A DNA stretch of 33,126 nt from Acetothermia bacterium UBA7521 (GTDB lineage: Bacteria; Bipolaricaulota; Bipolaricaulia; Bipolaricaulales; Bipolaricaulaceae): positions 1-33,126 of the forward strand of contig DLNB01000022.1 in assembly GCA_002479455.1 (NCBI GenBank), read 5' to 3'. Under the pieces are notes generated by a model. That model saw nothing but the letters and a program-made list of their open reading frames with translations. It had not been told where the DNA came from and ran no database searches. Every line of letters starts with the position of its first letter. Positions within the stretch are counted from its first letter, which is position 1. This document shows positions 1 to 8,401 of the stretch, one piece after another. Both the position numbers and the translations under genes were made by a program.

Positions 1-515
1 CGGTCGAGGGCCTGAACCTGGGTCTTCTCATCCGCGCACAGGACCACCGCGTTCTCTGGAGGGTCGAGGTACAGCCCGACCACGTCCACCACCTTGGCCT
101 GCCTGCAGCAGGCAGGCCACGAAGTCGGGGTCAGGGGAGTGGGAGAAGGTACCGATCCGGTGGGGCTTCAGCTTGTGCTCACGGAGGATCTTGTGCACGG
201 TGTCCCGGCCTACGCCCGTCGCCTGGGCCAAGCTCCGCACGCTCCACTGGGTTGTGTCCGGGGGGCGCTTGTTGCAGGCCGTTTCCACTACCCGCAGGCG
301 GTCGGCCTCTGGGTACATCCGCGGCCGCCCTGGGCGGGGCTGATCGGTCAGCCCGTCAAGATGGCGGTCGACGAACCGCTCTCGCCACCGGGCGACCATC
401 GACCGCGACAGGTCGACTTTCTGGGCGATCAGGGGGCGGTGCGGGAGTTGGCAAGCCCCTCAAGGGTTTTGCGCTCCTCCGGGGTCAACTCGACAGCGAC
501 CGCTCTGTTGGACAT
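1..515 (-). pseudogene. IS630-family transposase, degraded and cut by the window edge
   Basis: Reading from an ATG at 515, the product starts MSNRAVAVELTPEERKTLEG, a typical IS630-family N-terminus. The frame then breaks near 440 after NSRTAP; homology resumes in another frame with IAQKVDLSRSMVARWRERF, so a piece of the N-terminal helix-turn-helix is missing. A winged-helix part follows (WSVRSLAQATGVGRDTVHKI). A second frame break lies at 96-114, where 19 nt are inserted. After it the third frame gives LYLDPPENAVVLCADEKTQV, which contains the first Asp of the DDE catalytic triad (CADEK). The C-terminal half lies outside the window. With two frame breaks the gene cannot make an active enzyme unless recoded. 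Family assignment is firm from these motifs; the size of the internal deletion is an estimate. Confidence 0.88.
95..119. repeat. Perfect 11-bp inverted repeat containing a 19-nt insertion in the transposase
   Basis: TGGCCTGCCTG (95-105) and CAGGCAGGCCA (109-119) are exact inverse copies around CAG. Removing 19 nt (96-114) restores the expected transposase reading FVA-KVVDVVGLYLD. The insert is bounded by GGCC on both sides (96-99 and 115-118), like a 4-bp duplication around a 15-nt palindrome. Confidence 0.8.
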
Positions 516-570
516 GCCCCACTGTATTCAGTGCAGCCTCATGCGGCCACTTACTAACCTGACGAGACAC

Positions 571-737
571 TAGTGTAGTGTCACTGACATCTCTTTCCAG
601 AGCGCCGCCGCTCTTCGCACCAACGCTTCGATCACTGTCTCGCTCCTCTTCATGCGATAGGAAGAGGACATTCGCGGGGCGGGTGGCTGATAGCTCCAGG
701 AAGACAATTGGTAAAGCATCTTCGGGACACTACACTA
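571..737. mobile_element. Short TA-bounded element with terminal inverted repeats (MITE-like)
   Basis: CTAGTGTAGTGTC at 570-582 is the exact inverse of GACACTACACTAG at 726-738. Similarity continues inward for roughly 28 bp with mismatches (both arms share ATs, TT and CCA at matching places). Each end is bounded by TA, the target dinucleotide duplicated by IS630/Tc1-mariner elements. A third copy of the outward heptamer TAGTGTC reads leftwards from 572, where the right end of the adjacent IS630 relic should be. No convincing gene lies inside. Best reading: a non-autonomous relative of the neighbouring IS630 element, or nested IS630 ends. Whether it is a repeated family cannot be told from one copy. 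Confidence 0.6.
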
Positions 738-945
738 GGCGCTGGAGATCAGCCGTGTCCATTACCTGAGTTCCCCCTGTCGCAGCGGCCAGAACTGCGC
801 CCCTTCGGTGTGAGCGCGAACCACGGGAAACCTGATCATAACGGAGATGGTAACGACCCTCAGCGTTGCGGCCAACTCAGGTCAGCGACTTCACGCCCAA
901 ACTCTTCATTGGAACCGGAGCTACCCCGCGCTACCATTTCCCGCC
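738..945. other. Intergenic stretch upstream of the GH57 gene
   Basis: No tRNA, convincing promoter or gene was seen. An in-frame ATG at 847 would extend the GH57 protein by 33 residues, but this extension does not look like part of the family, and the GGAG before it directly abuts the ATG. A short hypothetical N-terminal extension cannot be fully excluded. Confidence 0.4.
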
Positions 946-2457
946 ATGGCGTCCGATGTTCACGTCGCGTTTCTGTGGCATATGCACCAGCCGTGGTATG
1001 CCCTCCCCGGCTCCGCGGCAAACCTCCTCCCCTGGACCCGCCTTCGCGCCGCCAAGGACTACGCGGACATGGCGGCGTGGCTGGAGCGCTGGCCCGTCCC
1101 AGTTACCGTCAACTTCGCGCCTTCGCTTACGGAGCAACTCCGCCGCTACGCCGACAGAACCCTCGGTGATCGGTATCTCCCGTCCCATCACGACCCCGAG
1201 GCCCTGGCCGACCTCCGGGCGGGGAACGTTCCGCTGCCGGTGGCGCGGCGGGGACTTCCGGTGCCGGACCTGGCCCAGGTTCGCTCGGCAACGGGAGAGC
1301 CCGGCAAGCGGGCCCTGTGGGGGTGGTCTCTCCTCGCCTGGCTCGGCCAGTCGGTCTTGGAGGAGGATAGGGAACTGCGGGGCCTGTGGGAGGGGGGATC
1401 GTTCTCCCCAGCGGACCTCGTCGCGATGGAAGAGAAGCACTGTCAGATCATGGCGGACGTCCTCCCCCGCTACCGCCGTCTGGCCGAAGAGGGGAGGATT
1501 GAGCTCTCGGCCACGCCGTTTCACCACCCGATCCTGCCCCTGCTCCTGGACTCAGGGATCGCCCGGCGCCCTCAACCCGACGCCGAGATCCCCCCGTTCT
1601 CCGCGCCCCAAGACGCTCAGGAGCAGGTCCGGCGGGCACTCCGTCACCACGAGAACACGTTCGGCACGCGGCCCGTCGGGATGTGGCCCGCGGAAGGGGC
1701 GGTGAGCGCCAGCGCAGCACGGGTCTTCGCTGAGGCCGGCGTGCGCTGGTTCGCCACCGACGGGGGAATCCTCTCCCAGTCCCTGGGACGGGCGCCGACG
1801 CCCACTGAGCTGTACCGGCCATGGCGATTCTCGACTGAAAGTGGGGAGGTCGTGGTTCTATTTCGGGATACGTTCCTCGCGAACCGGATCAGCTTCGACT
1901 ACCACGCGTGGCGGCCGGAGGACGCGGCGGCCGACCTGCTCCACCGACTCAAGGAGGTCGGTCGGACTTGGAGCGGGACCAAGCCGCCTCTCGTGATCAT
2001 CGCGATGGACGGGGAGAACGCGTGGGAGTTCTACGATCGCAACGGAGCGCCGTTTTTCTCTGCCCTCTACCGCGGGTTGCAGGCGACCCCGGGGATCGTC
2101 CCGACCACGGTGTCGGGCTACCTGGATCGCTTCGGGGGCGACGTCCTCCTTCCCGACCTGTGGCCGGGGTCGTGGATCGACGCCGACTTCCGCACCTGGA
2201 TCGGCCACCCGGGGCAAAACGTGGCCTGGGAGCTCCTTGCCGCGGCGCAACGGGCGCTGGCCGAGGCTTGCCCCGGCCCGGAGCGGGATCGGGCCCGCGA
2301 GCACCTCCTCGTCGCCGAGGGGAGCGACTGGTTCTGGTGGTACGGTCCCCACCACTCCTCGCCTCACGAGCCGGTGTTCGATCGCCTATTCCGGGCGTAC
2401 GTCGCCCGTGCCTACCGCGAACTGGAGCAGGCCGTGCCCGCGGACCTCTCCGCGTAG
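946..2457 (+). CDS. Glycoside hydrolase family 57 (alpha-amylase/4-alpha-glucanotransferase type)
   Basis: A 503-residue GH57 enzyme, probably acting on alpha-1,4-glucans (starch, glycogen or maltodextrin) in the cytoplasm; no signal peptide is seen. GH57 conserved regions appear in order: HMHQPWY (residues 12-18), ATPFHHPILPLL (189-200), GMWPAEGAVS (245-254) with the expected nucleophile Glu250, MDGENAWEFY (354-363) with the expected acid/base Asp355, and TWIGHPGQN near the C-terminus. The DGENAWE form matches the broad COG1449 amylase/mannosidase branch, so exact substrate and product are uncertain. The start at 946 is chosen because family homology begins there; no strong ribosome site precedes it. 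It heads a plus-strand run with glgC, aldolase and PFK, which supports a role in storage-glucan turnover. Confidence 0.85.
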   Translation: MASDVHVAFLWHMHQPWYALPGSAANLLPWTRLRAAKDYADMAAWLERWPVPVTVNFAPSLTEQLRRYADRTLGDRYLPSHHDPEALADLRAGNVPLPVARRGLPVPDLAQVRSATGEPGKRALWGWSLLAWLGQSVLEEDRELRGLWEGGSFSPADLVAMEEKHCQIMADVLPRYRRLAEEGRIELSATPFHHPILPLLLDSGIARRPQPDAEIPPFSAPQDAQEQVRRALRHHENTFGTRPVGMWPAEGAVSASAARVFAEAGVRWFATDGGILSQSLGRAPTPTELYRPWRFSTESGEVVVLFRDTFLANRISFDYHAWRPEDAAADLLHRLKEVGRTWSGTKPPLVIIAMDGENAWEFYDRNGAPFFSALYRGLQATPGIVPTTVSGYLDRFGGDVLLPDLWPGSWIDADFRTWIGHPGQNVAWELLAAAQRALAEACPGPERDRAREHLLVAEGSDWFWWYGPHHSSPHEPVFDRLFRAYVARAYRELEQAVPADLSA

Positions 2458-2520
2458 GCATGCGCCCGCACGGACGGGGGGGTACATTCCCCTCGTGATC
2501 GTGCGGGGAGGCGGAGGACG

Positions 2521-3747
2521 ATGACCGAGGTCCTGACGTTCGTGATGGCCGGCGGGCGCGGCGAACGGCTCTACCCCCTGACCCGCGACCGCGCGAAGCC
2601 CGCGGTTCCGTTCGCGGGCCTGTACCGAGTCATCGACTTCACTCTCACCAACTGCCTCCACTCCGGGCTGCGGCACATCCTCGTCCTCACTCAGTACAAA
2701 TCGTTGTCGCTCGAGCGCCACCTCCACCACGGGTGGAGCCTGTTCAGCCATGCCCTCGGGGAATTCCTGATCGCGGTCCCCCCCCAGCAACGGGCGACCG
2801 AGCACTGGTACCTCGGAACTGCGGATGCGATCTGGCAGAACTGGTACTCGGTGGAGCGGTTCACGATGGAGCGCGGGGTGCCGAACGCGATCCTCATCCT
2901 CGCCGGGGACCACGTGTACAAGATGGACTACCGCCCCATGATCCGGTTCCATCGCGAACAGGAGGCGGATCTCACCGTGGGCGTGCTCTCCGTTCCGCTC
3001 GACGAGGCCGCCGGGCAATTGGGGGTGCTCGCCGTGGACGGAGATCGGCGCGTGCGGAAGTTCCAGGAGAAGCCCGCTCAGCCCGCCCCGTCGCCGGAAG
3101 ACCCCGCGCTGTGCCTGGCTTCGATGGGAATCTACGTGTTCCGGCCGGAGGTTCTCGCCCGACGCCTCGCGGAGGACGCCGGGGTCGCAACCTCGTCCCA
3201 TGACTTCGGCAAGGATGTGATCAACCGGATGGTGGGCGAGGACCGGGTGTTCGCGTTCCCGTTCGAGCTTGGGAATCGAAACCCGGTTCCGTACTGGCGT
3301 GATGTGGGGACGCTCGATGCCTACTGGGAGGCTCACATGGACCTAGTCTCGATCACCCCTGTCTTCAACCTGTACGACCGGGAATGGCCGATCCACACCT
3401 ACCACGAGCCGTGGCCACCGGCGAAGACGGTGCACGAGGAGCCCGGCCGGACCGGGACCGCAGTGAGTTCGCTTCTGTCGCCCGGCTGCATCGTGTCCGG
3501 CTCGACTGTCGTGCGGTCCGTGCTCTCTCCGGGCGTGCGTGTGAACAGTTTCGCCACGGTGGAAGAGTCCGTTCTCCTGTCTGGAGTGGACGTCGGCCGT
3601 GGAGCGAGGATCCGTCGAACGATTGTGGACAAGGGGGTGCGCGTTCCTCCGGGGGAAAGCGTCGGCTACGATCTTGAACAGGACCGATCCCGGTTCACCG
3701 TCACCGAAGAGGGAATCGTGGTCATCCCCAAAGAAGCTCGCTTCTAG
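2521..3747 (+). CDS. glgC: Glucose-1-phosphate adenylyltransferase (ADP-glucose pyrophosphorylase)
   Basis: Catalyses ATP + glucose-1-phosphate to ADP-glucose + PPi, the committed step of bacterial glycogen synthesis. The 408-residue length is normal. The N-terminal nucleotidyltransferase domain shows AGGRGERLYPLT (residues 10-21) and AKPAVPF (25-31), with YLGTADAIWQN, LAGDHVYKMDY and the FGKDVI loop following. The C-terminal third has the left-handed beta-helix character (SPGCIVSGSTVVRSVLSPGV). A good ribosome site (gaggcggagg) lies just before the ATG. It follows the GH57 gene by 63 bp and precedes the aldolase by 32 bp, consistent with one transcript. The PPi it releases could feed the PPi-type phosphofructokinase encoded two genes downstream; that link is inference. 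Confidence 0.95.
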   Translation: MTEVLTFVMAGGRGERLYPLTRDRAKPAVPFAGLYRVIDFTLTNCLHSGLRHILVLTQYKSLSLERHLHHGWSLFSHALGEFLIAVPPQQRATEHWYLGTADAIWQNWYSVERFTMERGVPNAILILAGDHVYKMDYRPMIRFHREQEADLTVGVLSVPLDEAAGQLGVLAVDGDRRVRKFQEKPAQPAPSPEDPALCLASMGIYVFRPEVLARRLAEDAGVATSSHDFGKDVINRMVGEDRVFAFPFELGNRNPVPYWRDVGTLDAYWEAHMDLVSITPVFNLYDREWPIHTYHEPWPPAKTVHEEPGRTGTAVSSLLSPGCIVSGSTVVRSVLSPGVRVNSFATVEESVLLSGVDVGRGARIRRTIVDKGVRVPPGESVGYDLEQDRSRFTVTEEGIVVIPKEARF

Positions 3748-3779
3748 CGGTATCATTCCCTCGCGAAGGAGGCTGTCCA

Positions 3780-4778
3780 ATGCCCTATCTGGGAGGAACA
3801 GAGCTAGCACAGGTGTACCGACGAGCGCAAGGCGAGCGGTTCGCGCTCGTGGCGAGCAACTTCGCCGAGCCGAACACGCTGTTGGGCGTCCTCGCCGCCC
3901 ACGAGGAGATGCAGAGTGACCTCCTCGTCCAGGTGACGATGGGGGCAGCGAAGTACGCGGGTAGTGGCAAACCTTTGGCAGGGCTACGGGCCCTCGCCCG
4001 CTATGTTCAGGCCGCGGCCGGGGAGGCGAAGATCGGGGTGTTCGTGAACCTCGACCACGTCACTCCCGACGGGGTGGACGCTTTCATCCGGCCCGCTCTC
4101 GCCGAAGGGCTGTGCTCGTCGGTGATGATCGACGCCTCGGCCCTCCCGTTCGCGGATAACGTGCACGCCACGCGAGCGGTGGTCGAACTAGCTCACCCGT
4201 ACGGGGTTCTCGTGGAAGGGGAGCTGGGGGTGATCAAGGGGGTTGAGGACCACATTTCGTCGGATGACGCGTTCTACACCGATCCCGACCAAGCCCTGGA
4301 GTTCGTGCGTGAGACCGGGGTCGACCTCCTGGCGATCTCGGTGGGAACGGAGCACGGTGTTTCAGTGGGGCACGAGCTCGTCCTACGACCTGATCTCGCC
4401 CAAGCGATCCGCGACCGGTTGCGGGCCGCGAGCGTCCCCCGGCCCCTCGTCCTCCACGGCGCATCGGGGCTGTCGGCCGACCAGATCCGGACGCTCGTCG
4501 AGGCCGGGGTGTGCAAGGTGAACAAGGATACGACCTACCAGTACGTGTACGCTCAGACGGCGGCCCGGTTCTTCGGGAGAAACGAGAGGGAGATTCTCCC
4601 CCCTCCCGGAGTGACGTTCGACCCGATCACGTTCGACGCCGGGGGGGGGACGTGGAGACCGAACAAGAAGCTGTTCGACCCGCGGGTGGTGGGAAAGCAG
4701 ATCCAAGATGCAATTCGAGCTGTGGCGGCAGAGGTGATCGCCCAAGCCGGTTCAGGAGGAAGATCCATCTATGGCTGA
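3780..4778 (+). CDS. fba: Class II fructose-bisphosphate aldolase
   Basis: A 332-residue zinc-dependent aldolase, interconverting fructose-1,6-bisphosphate with dihydroxyacetone phosphate and glyceraldehyde-3-phosphate. Seen motifs: VNLDHVTPDG (residues 89-98; catalytic Asp92 and zinc ligand His93), SVMIDAS, VEGELGVIKG, SVGTEHGV (zinc His), VLHGASGLS (zinc His) and VCKVNKDT (phosphate binding). The NLDHV form differs from the commoner LHLDHG, so a related ketose-bisphosphate aldolase activity such as tagatose bisphosphate is possible. AAGGAGG stands seven bases before the ATG. The 3' end overlaps the PFK start by 8 nt, so the two consecutive glycolytic enzymes are probably translationally coupled. 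Confidence 0.9.
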   Translation: MPYLGGTELAQVYRRAQGERFALVASNFAEPNTLLGVLAAHEEMQSDLLVQVTMGAAKYAGSGKPLAGLRALARYVQAAAGEAKIGVFVNLDHVTPDGVDAFIRPALAEGLCSSVMIDASALPFADNVHATRAVVELAHPYGVLVEGELGVIKGVEDHISSDDAFYTDPDQALEFVRETGVDLLAISVGTEHGVSVGHELVLRPDLAQAIRDRLRAASVPRPLVLHGASGLSADQIRTLVEAGVCKVNKDTTYQYVYAQTAARFFGRNEREILPPPGVTFDPITFDAGGGTWRPNKKLFDPRVVGKQIQDAIRAVAAEVIAQAGSGGRSIYG

Positions 4779-5850
4779 CGTGAAGCGAATCGGGGTGCTG
4801 ACCGGAGGGGGAGATTCCCCGGGGATCAACGCGGCGATCCGAGCCATCGTGCGCCGGGCCAAGCCCGCGGGGCTCGAGGTAGTCGGGTTTCGCGATGGGT
4901 GGCGGGGGGCGGTGGAAGACGACCTCGTCCCCCTCGGCCTGGGCGACGTGGCCGGGATCCTCCACATCGGAGGAACGATCCTCGGCACCTCGCGGACAAA
5001 CCCATTTCAGAAGAACGCGGATACGGGCGTCTGGACGCCTACCCCGAAGGTAGACCGAATTCTGGAAACCCTCACGCGACGCCAGGTCGAGGCGCTGATT
5101 GCGATCGGCGGCGACGACACCCTCGGGGTTGCGCACCGACTGGCCCCTCATGGGGTGCGCGCAGTGGGGATTCCCCAGACGATCGACAACGACATCGCAG
5201 GGACCGACTACGCCATCGGGTTTCATTCCGCGCTGGCCGTGGTCACGGATGCCCTGGACCGGCTGCACACCACCGCCCATGCTCACCACCGGGTGCTGAT
5301 CGTGGAGGTTATGGGCCGTGATGCAGGATGGATCGCGATTCTGGGCGGCCTGGCCGGCGGAGCGGACGTGATCCTCGCTCCGGAGGAGCCGTTCTCGGTC
5401 GGCGAAGTCGAGGAAGCACTCCAACGGCGGTTGGACGCCGGGCGCAGGTTTTCGATCATCGTCGTCGCGGAGGGCGCCCGGCCGGTCGAGCTCGGATCGC
5501 GGCCGGTGGCAACGGATGGCCGTGTGGACGCTTTTGGCCATCCGCAGCTCGGCGGCGTTGGCTACTGGCTGGCGGCAGAGTTGGAGAAGGCGGGGCTTCC
5601 CCTGACCCCACGAGTGACCGTGCTCTCCTACCTCCAGCGGGGAGGCGTGGCAACGCCTACAGATCGACTTCTGGCGACCCGATTTGGCGCCGCGGCCGTG
5701 GAGTTCTCCCAGGATGGGCAGTACGATGTGATGGTCGCACTGCACGGGCCCACCGTGGTCGCGGTTCCGCTGGCCGAGGCGCTTGCGGGGTGCCCCAAAC
5801 CGGTCGGCCCGGAATTCTTGGACCTGGCACGGAACATCGGAGTGAGGTGA
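4771..5850 (+). CDS. pfp: 6-phosphofructokinase, probably pyrophosphate-dependent
   Basis: A 359-residue PFK of the PfkA superfamily: GVLTGGGDSPGINAAIR (residues 8-24), GGDDTLG (113-119), GIPQTIDNDIAGTDYAIG (133-150), VEVMGRDAGWIA and PRVTVLSYLQRGG. Asp116 takes the place of the Gly104 (E. coli numbering) that makes room for ATP; Asp there is the known mark of PPi-using enzymes. The second specificity position, Gly124 in E. coli ATP-PFK and usually Lys in PPi-PFK, is Gln136 here, which is unusual. A PPi enzyme would run the fructose-6-phosphate/fructose-1,6-bisphosphate step reversibly, fitting the coupled aldolase upstream. Start ATG at 4771 overlaps the aldolase gene by 8 nt. Phosphoryl donor remains inferred. 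Confidence 0.88.
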   Translation: MADVKRIGVLTGGGDSPGINAAIRAIVRRAKPAGLEVVGFRDGWRGAVEDDLVPLGLGDVAGILHIGGTILGTSRTNPFQKNADTGVWTPTPKVDRILETLTRRQVEALIAIGGDDTLGVAHRLAPHGVRAVGIPQTIDNDIAGTDYAIGFHSALAVVTDALDRLHTTAHAHHRVLIVEVMGRDAGWIAILGGLAGGADVILAPEEPFSVGEVEEALQRRLDAGRRFSIIVVAEGARPVELGSRPVATDGRVDAFGHPQLGGVGYWLAAELEKAGLPLTPRVTVLSYLQRGGVATPTDRLLATRFGAAAVEFSQDGQYDVMVALHGPTVVAVPLAEALAGCPKPVGPEFLDLARNIGVR

Positions 5851-5855
5851 GTGAG

Positions 5856-6995
5856 ATGGTGCGTAGAGTATCCCTGATCCTTCTGCTTGTTGGAGTGCTG
5901 GCAGTTGGCGCCGGCCCGGGCGATGTCTTGTTCGCCCCGCTGGGGCAGATCTACCAGGTCATCCGCAGCCACTACTACCGCGCGAGTGAGGTATCGGACA
6001 GCGTGCTCCTCCACGGGGCGATTCAGGGCGTGATCGACTCCCTCGATGACCCCTATTCCACGTACTTCACACCCGAGGAGTACCAGGGTTGGCAAGACTC
6101 CCTGTCGGGTGAGTACTCCGGAGTCGGAATCGAGATCACCCTCCGCAACGGTCGGGTCACCGTCGTGACCCCCTTCCCGGGCACTCCGGCCTACGCCGGC
6201 GGCATCCGGCCGGGCGACTGGATCATGGCTGTGGACGGCGATTCCACCGAGGGGTGGACGCTCGAAAGGACATCGTCGCGGATCCGGGGCGAAGTGGGCA
6301 CCACGGTTGTGCTGACCGTCGAGCACGAAGACGGGACGATTGAGGACATTCCCCTTGTCCGGCAGCGGATTCAGATCGAGGCGGTGCAATCTGAGTACCG
6401 CGCAGAAGAGAACATCGGGTACATCCGAATCATGAGGTTCGACTTCGACACGCCCGGCCTTCTCGGGAAAGCCTTGTTCTCGTTCCCCCTCCAAGATCTC
6501 GCCGGTCTTGTGATCGATCTGCGCAACAATCCCGGGGGGGTACTGTCCGCAGCCGTGGAGGCAGCAAGCTACTTTGTCGATCGGGGCGTCATCGTTCGTA
6601 CCCGCGGCCCGTCGTTCGGCGAGCGCACCTATAGCTCGCGCGGAAACAGCGTTCCCAACCTGCCAGTGGCCATTCTTGTCAACAAGGGAACTGCGTCGGC
6701 CGCAGAGATCATGGCCGGGGCGATTCAGGACTACGGGATGGGCGTGCTTATCGGAACGCAGACCTTTGGCAAAGGACTGGTGCAAGAGATCGTGATGCGC
6801 CTTCCCGACGGCGGAGCGATCAAGCTCACCACGGGCGAGTACTTCACCCCCACAGGGCGTTCGGTCCAGGATGTAGGCCTGACCCCCGACATCGTCGTTG
6901 AACGGGTGGAAGGAGAACAGAGCGACTCCCAGCTCAACGCGGCGTTGGAATGGATCGAGAGTCGGGCCGGTGCGCTGATGGGAGCGGGAGGATGA
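5856..6995 (+). CDS. C-terminal processing peptidase, S41 family, with PDZ domain
   Basis: A 379-residue serine protease acting outside the inner membrane. A short N-terminal hydrophobic segment (residues 5-20) is a signal peptide or anchor. An N-terminal helical region (SLDDPYSTYFTPEEY) is followed by a PDZ domain (about 90-165, SGVGIEI...PGDWIMAVDG) and the S41 catalytic core: LVIDLRNNPGG (218-228), nucleophile Ser281 in GTASAAEIM and general-base Lys306 in TFGKGLVQ. Family members trim or degrade exported proteins from the C-terminus. Ribosome site is aggtga. The frame is open upstream, but the ATG at 5856 gives the signal peptide and follows the PFK stop by 5 nt. Its stop overlaps the next gene by ATGA. 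Confidence 0.92.
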   Translation: MVRRVSLILLLVGVLAVGAGPGDVLFAPLGQIYQVIRSHYYRASEVSDSVLLHGAIQGVIDSLDDPYSTYFTPEEYQGWQDSLSGEYSGVGIEITLRNGRVTVVTPFPGTPAYAGGIRPGDWIMAVDGDSTEGWTLERTSSRIRGEVGTTVVLTVEHEDGTIEDIPLVRQRIQIEAVQSEYRAEENIGYIRIMRFDFDTPGLLGKALFSFPLQDLAGLVIDLRNNPGGVLSAAVEAASYFVDRGVIVRTRGPSFGERTYSSRGNSVPNLPVAILVNKGTASAAEIMAGAIQDYGMGVLIGTQTFGKGLVQEIVMRLPDGGAIKLTTGEYFTPTGRSVQDVGLTPDIVVERVEGEQSDSQLNAALEWIESRAGALMGAGG

Positions 6996-8155
6996 ACGAG
7001 CAGGCATGGAGGAGAATCGACGAGCTGGCCCCTGAACTGTGGGACTTGGCCCTGCGTATTCACGCCCACCCCGAGCTTGGGTTTGAGGAGCACCACGCGG
7101 CGGCCTGGCTCTCGGAGGCGCTGGAGAAGGGCGGGTTCCGCATGGAGCGGGGCGCGGGCGGTGTCCCGACGGCGTTCCGCGCTGTGCACCCCGCGGCGAA
7201 GCCCGGTCCGCGGGTGGCCCTCCTCGCTGAGTACGACGCCCTGCCCGAGCTCGGGCACGCCTGCGGGCACAACCTCATCGCCGTGATCGCTGTGGGCGCT
7301 GCCTTAGGCCTCGCTACGTTGAAGAAGGACCTTCCTGGAACGCTCGTCGTGCTCGGAACCCCCGCCGAAGAAGGCGGCGGCGGCAAACTGAAGCTGATCG
7401 AGGCAGGTTTGTTCCGGGATTTGGACGCGGCAATGATGGTCCACCCTGCAGATCAGACGCTCGTTGACCGTGGATCCCTCGCCATCACCGAGGTTGGGAT
7501 CGAGTTCCACGGCGTATCTGCCCACGCCTCTTCCGAGCCGGACAAAGGGGTCAATGCCCTCGATGCAGTGATCCAAACGTTCATCGGTCTCAACGCCTTG
7601 CGGCAGCACATCCGCGACGGTGCACGTGTGCACGGGATCATCACCCACGGCGGTCTGAAGCCGAACATCGTGCCCGAGTACGCCGCGGCGCGGTTCTACG
7701 TCCGGGCGGCGGACAACGGTTACCGCGACGAGATTGTGGACAAACTTCGTCGCTGTGCCGAAGGAGCGGCCGTTGCCACGGGATCGAGGCTCGAGTTCAA
7801 GCTCGTGGGGCACGCGTACAAGGCGATCCGACCGAACAAAGCCCTCGGTTGCCGGTTTGCCCACCACATCACAGCTCTCGGCTACCCGGTCGAAGAGCCG
7901 AAAGGGGGGCTTGGGTCCACGGATATGGGGGACGTGTCGTGGGAGGTACCGGCGATTCACCCCTACATCCGGATCGCGGCCGGCACTGTGCCTGGACACT
8001 CTCGGGCGTTCTGCGAAGCGGCGCGGTCCGAGCCCGCGCGGGGCGCACTGATCGCTGCGGCTAAGGCGCTCGCCGCAGTGTGTCTCGATCTGTGGACCGA
8101 TCCCGCTCTCTCCCGCCGGGTTCAAGAGGAGTTCTCAGGTTCTTCGGTTCGCTGA
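6992..8155 (+). CDS. M20 family metallo-amidohydrolase (M20D/ACY1L2-like)
   Basis: A 387-residue cytoplasmic enzyme of the M20 peptidase clan, likely cleaving an N-acyl amino acid or small peptide bond. Metal-site motifs are visible: YDALPELGHACGHN (Asp/His ligands; residues 83-96 region), TPAEEGGGGK with the catalytic Glu pair, HGVSAHASSEPDKGVNALD (dimerisation/lid region) and a late His in TVPGHS. The LPELGHACGHNLI form resembles aminobenzoyl-glutamate hydrolase/Xaa-Arg dipeptidase relatives, so the substrate is not settled. ATG at 6992 overlaps the S41 protease stop as ATGA, so the two hydrolases are coupled. Together they may convert exported or imported protein fragments to amino acids, which is inference. 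Confidence 0.85.
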   Translation: MNEQAWRRIDELAPELWDLALRIHAHPELGFEEHHAAAWLSEALEKGGFRMERGAGGVPTAFRAVHPAAKPGPRVALLAEYDALPELGHACGHNLIAVIAVGAALGLATLKKDLPGTLVVLGTPAEEGGGGKLKLIEAGLFRDLDAAMMVHPADQTLVDRGSLAITEVGIEFHGVSAHASSEPDKGVNALDAVIQTFIGLNALRQHIRDGARVHGIITHGGLKPNIVPEYAAARFYVRAADNGYRDEIVDKLRRCAEGAAVATGSRLEFKLVGHAYKAIRPNKALGCRFAHHITALGYPVEEPKGGLGSTDMGDVSWEVPAIHPYIRIAAGTVPGHSRAFCEAARSEPARGALIAAAKALAAVCLDLWTDPALSRRVQEEFSGSSVR

Positions 8156-8179
8156 CTTACCTAACGGACCAACCGTAGT

Positions 8180-8401
8180 TCAAGGGACCGGATCAGGCCC
8201 GCCGGGATGCCACGGCCCGCAACGAGCGAGTCGGCGCAGCGCGAGTAGCGCTCCGCGGAATACCCCGTGCTGGAGGATCGCTTGGCGCGCGTACTCCGAG
8301 CACGAGGGTACAAACCGACACCGGTGGGGGAGGAGAGGCGACAGCAAGCGTTGGTAGAGGAAGATCGGCGCGGTGAGCGCGACACGAACCCGCCTCACCA
8401 T
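8180..8401 (-). CDS. yidD: Membrane protein insertion efficiency factor YidD
   Basis: A 73-residue protein with the complete YidD signature: FLYQRLLSPLLPHRCRF, PSCSEYARQAI, HGVFRGALLALRRLARC and PWHPGGPDPVP at the C-terminus. YidD is a small membrane-associated helper of Sec/YidC insertion. Start at 8401 is chosen by family length; it overlaps the stop of the upstream outer-membrane protein gene by 7 nt, so translation is probably coupled. In many genomes yidD sits between rnpA and yidC; here it follows an envelope protein gene. It ends only 24 bp from the convergent M20 gene; no clear terminator is visible between them. Confidence 0.93.
   Translation of the reverse strand: MVRRVRVALTAPIFLYQRLLSPLLPHRCRFVPSCSEYARQAILQHGVFRGALLALRRLARCGPWHPGGPDPVP

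Noticed and set aside
847..945. N-terminal extension of the GH57 protein from ATG 847
   Set aside because: The 33 extra residues show no family similarity, and GH57 homology begins exactly at the ATG at 946.
516..945. tRNA or small RNA gene
   Set aside because: No cloverleaf, anticodon arm or T-loop sequence (GGTTCRANNCC) was recognised.
4771..5850. ATP-dependent PfkA
   Set aside because: GGDDT instead of GGDGS at the nucleotide site argues for pyrophosphate, although Gln136 leaves some doubt.
8156..8179. Terminator between the convergent M20 and yidD genes
   Set aside because: Only a 4-bp stem (ACGG/CCGT) can be drawn and no T-tract is present.
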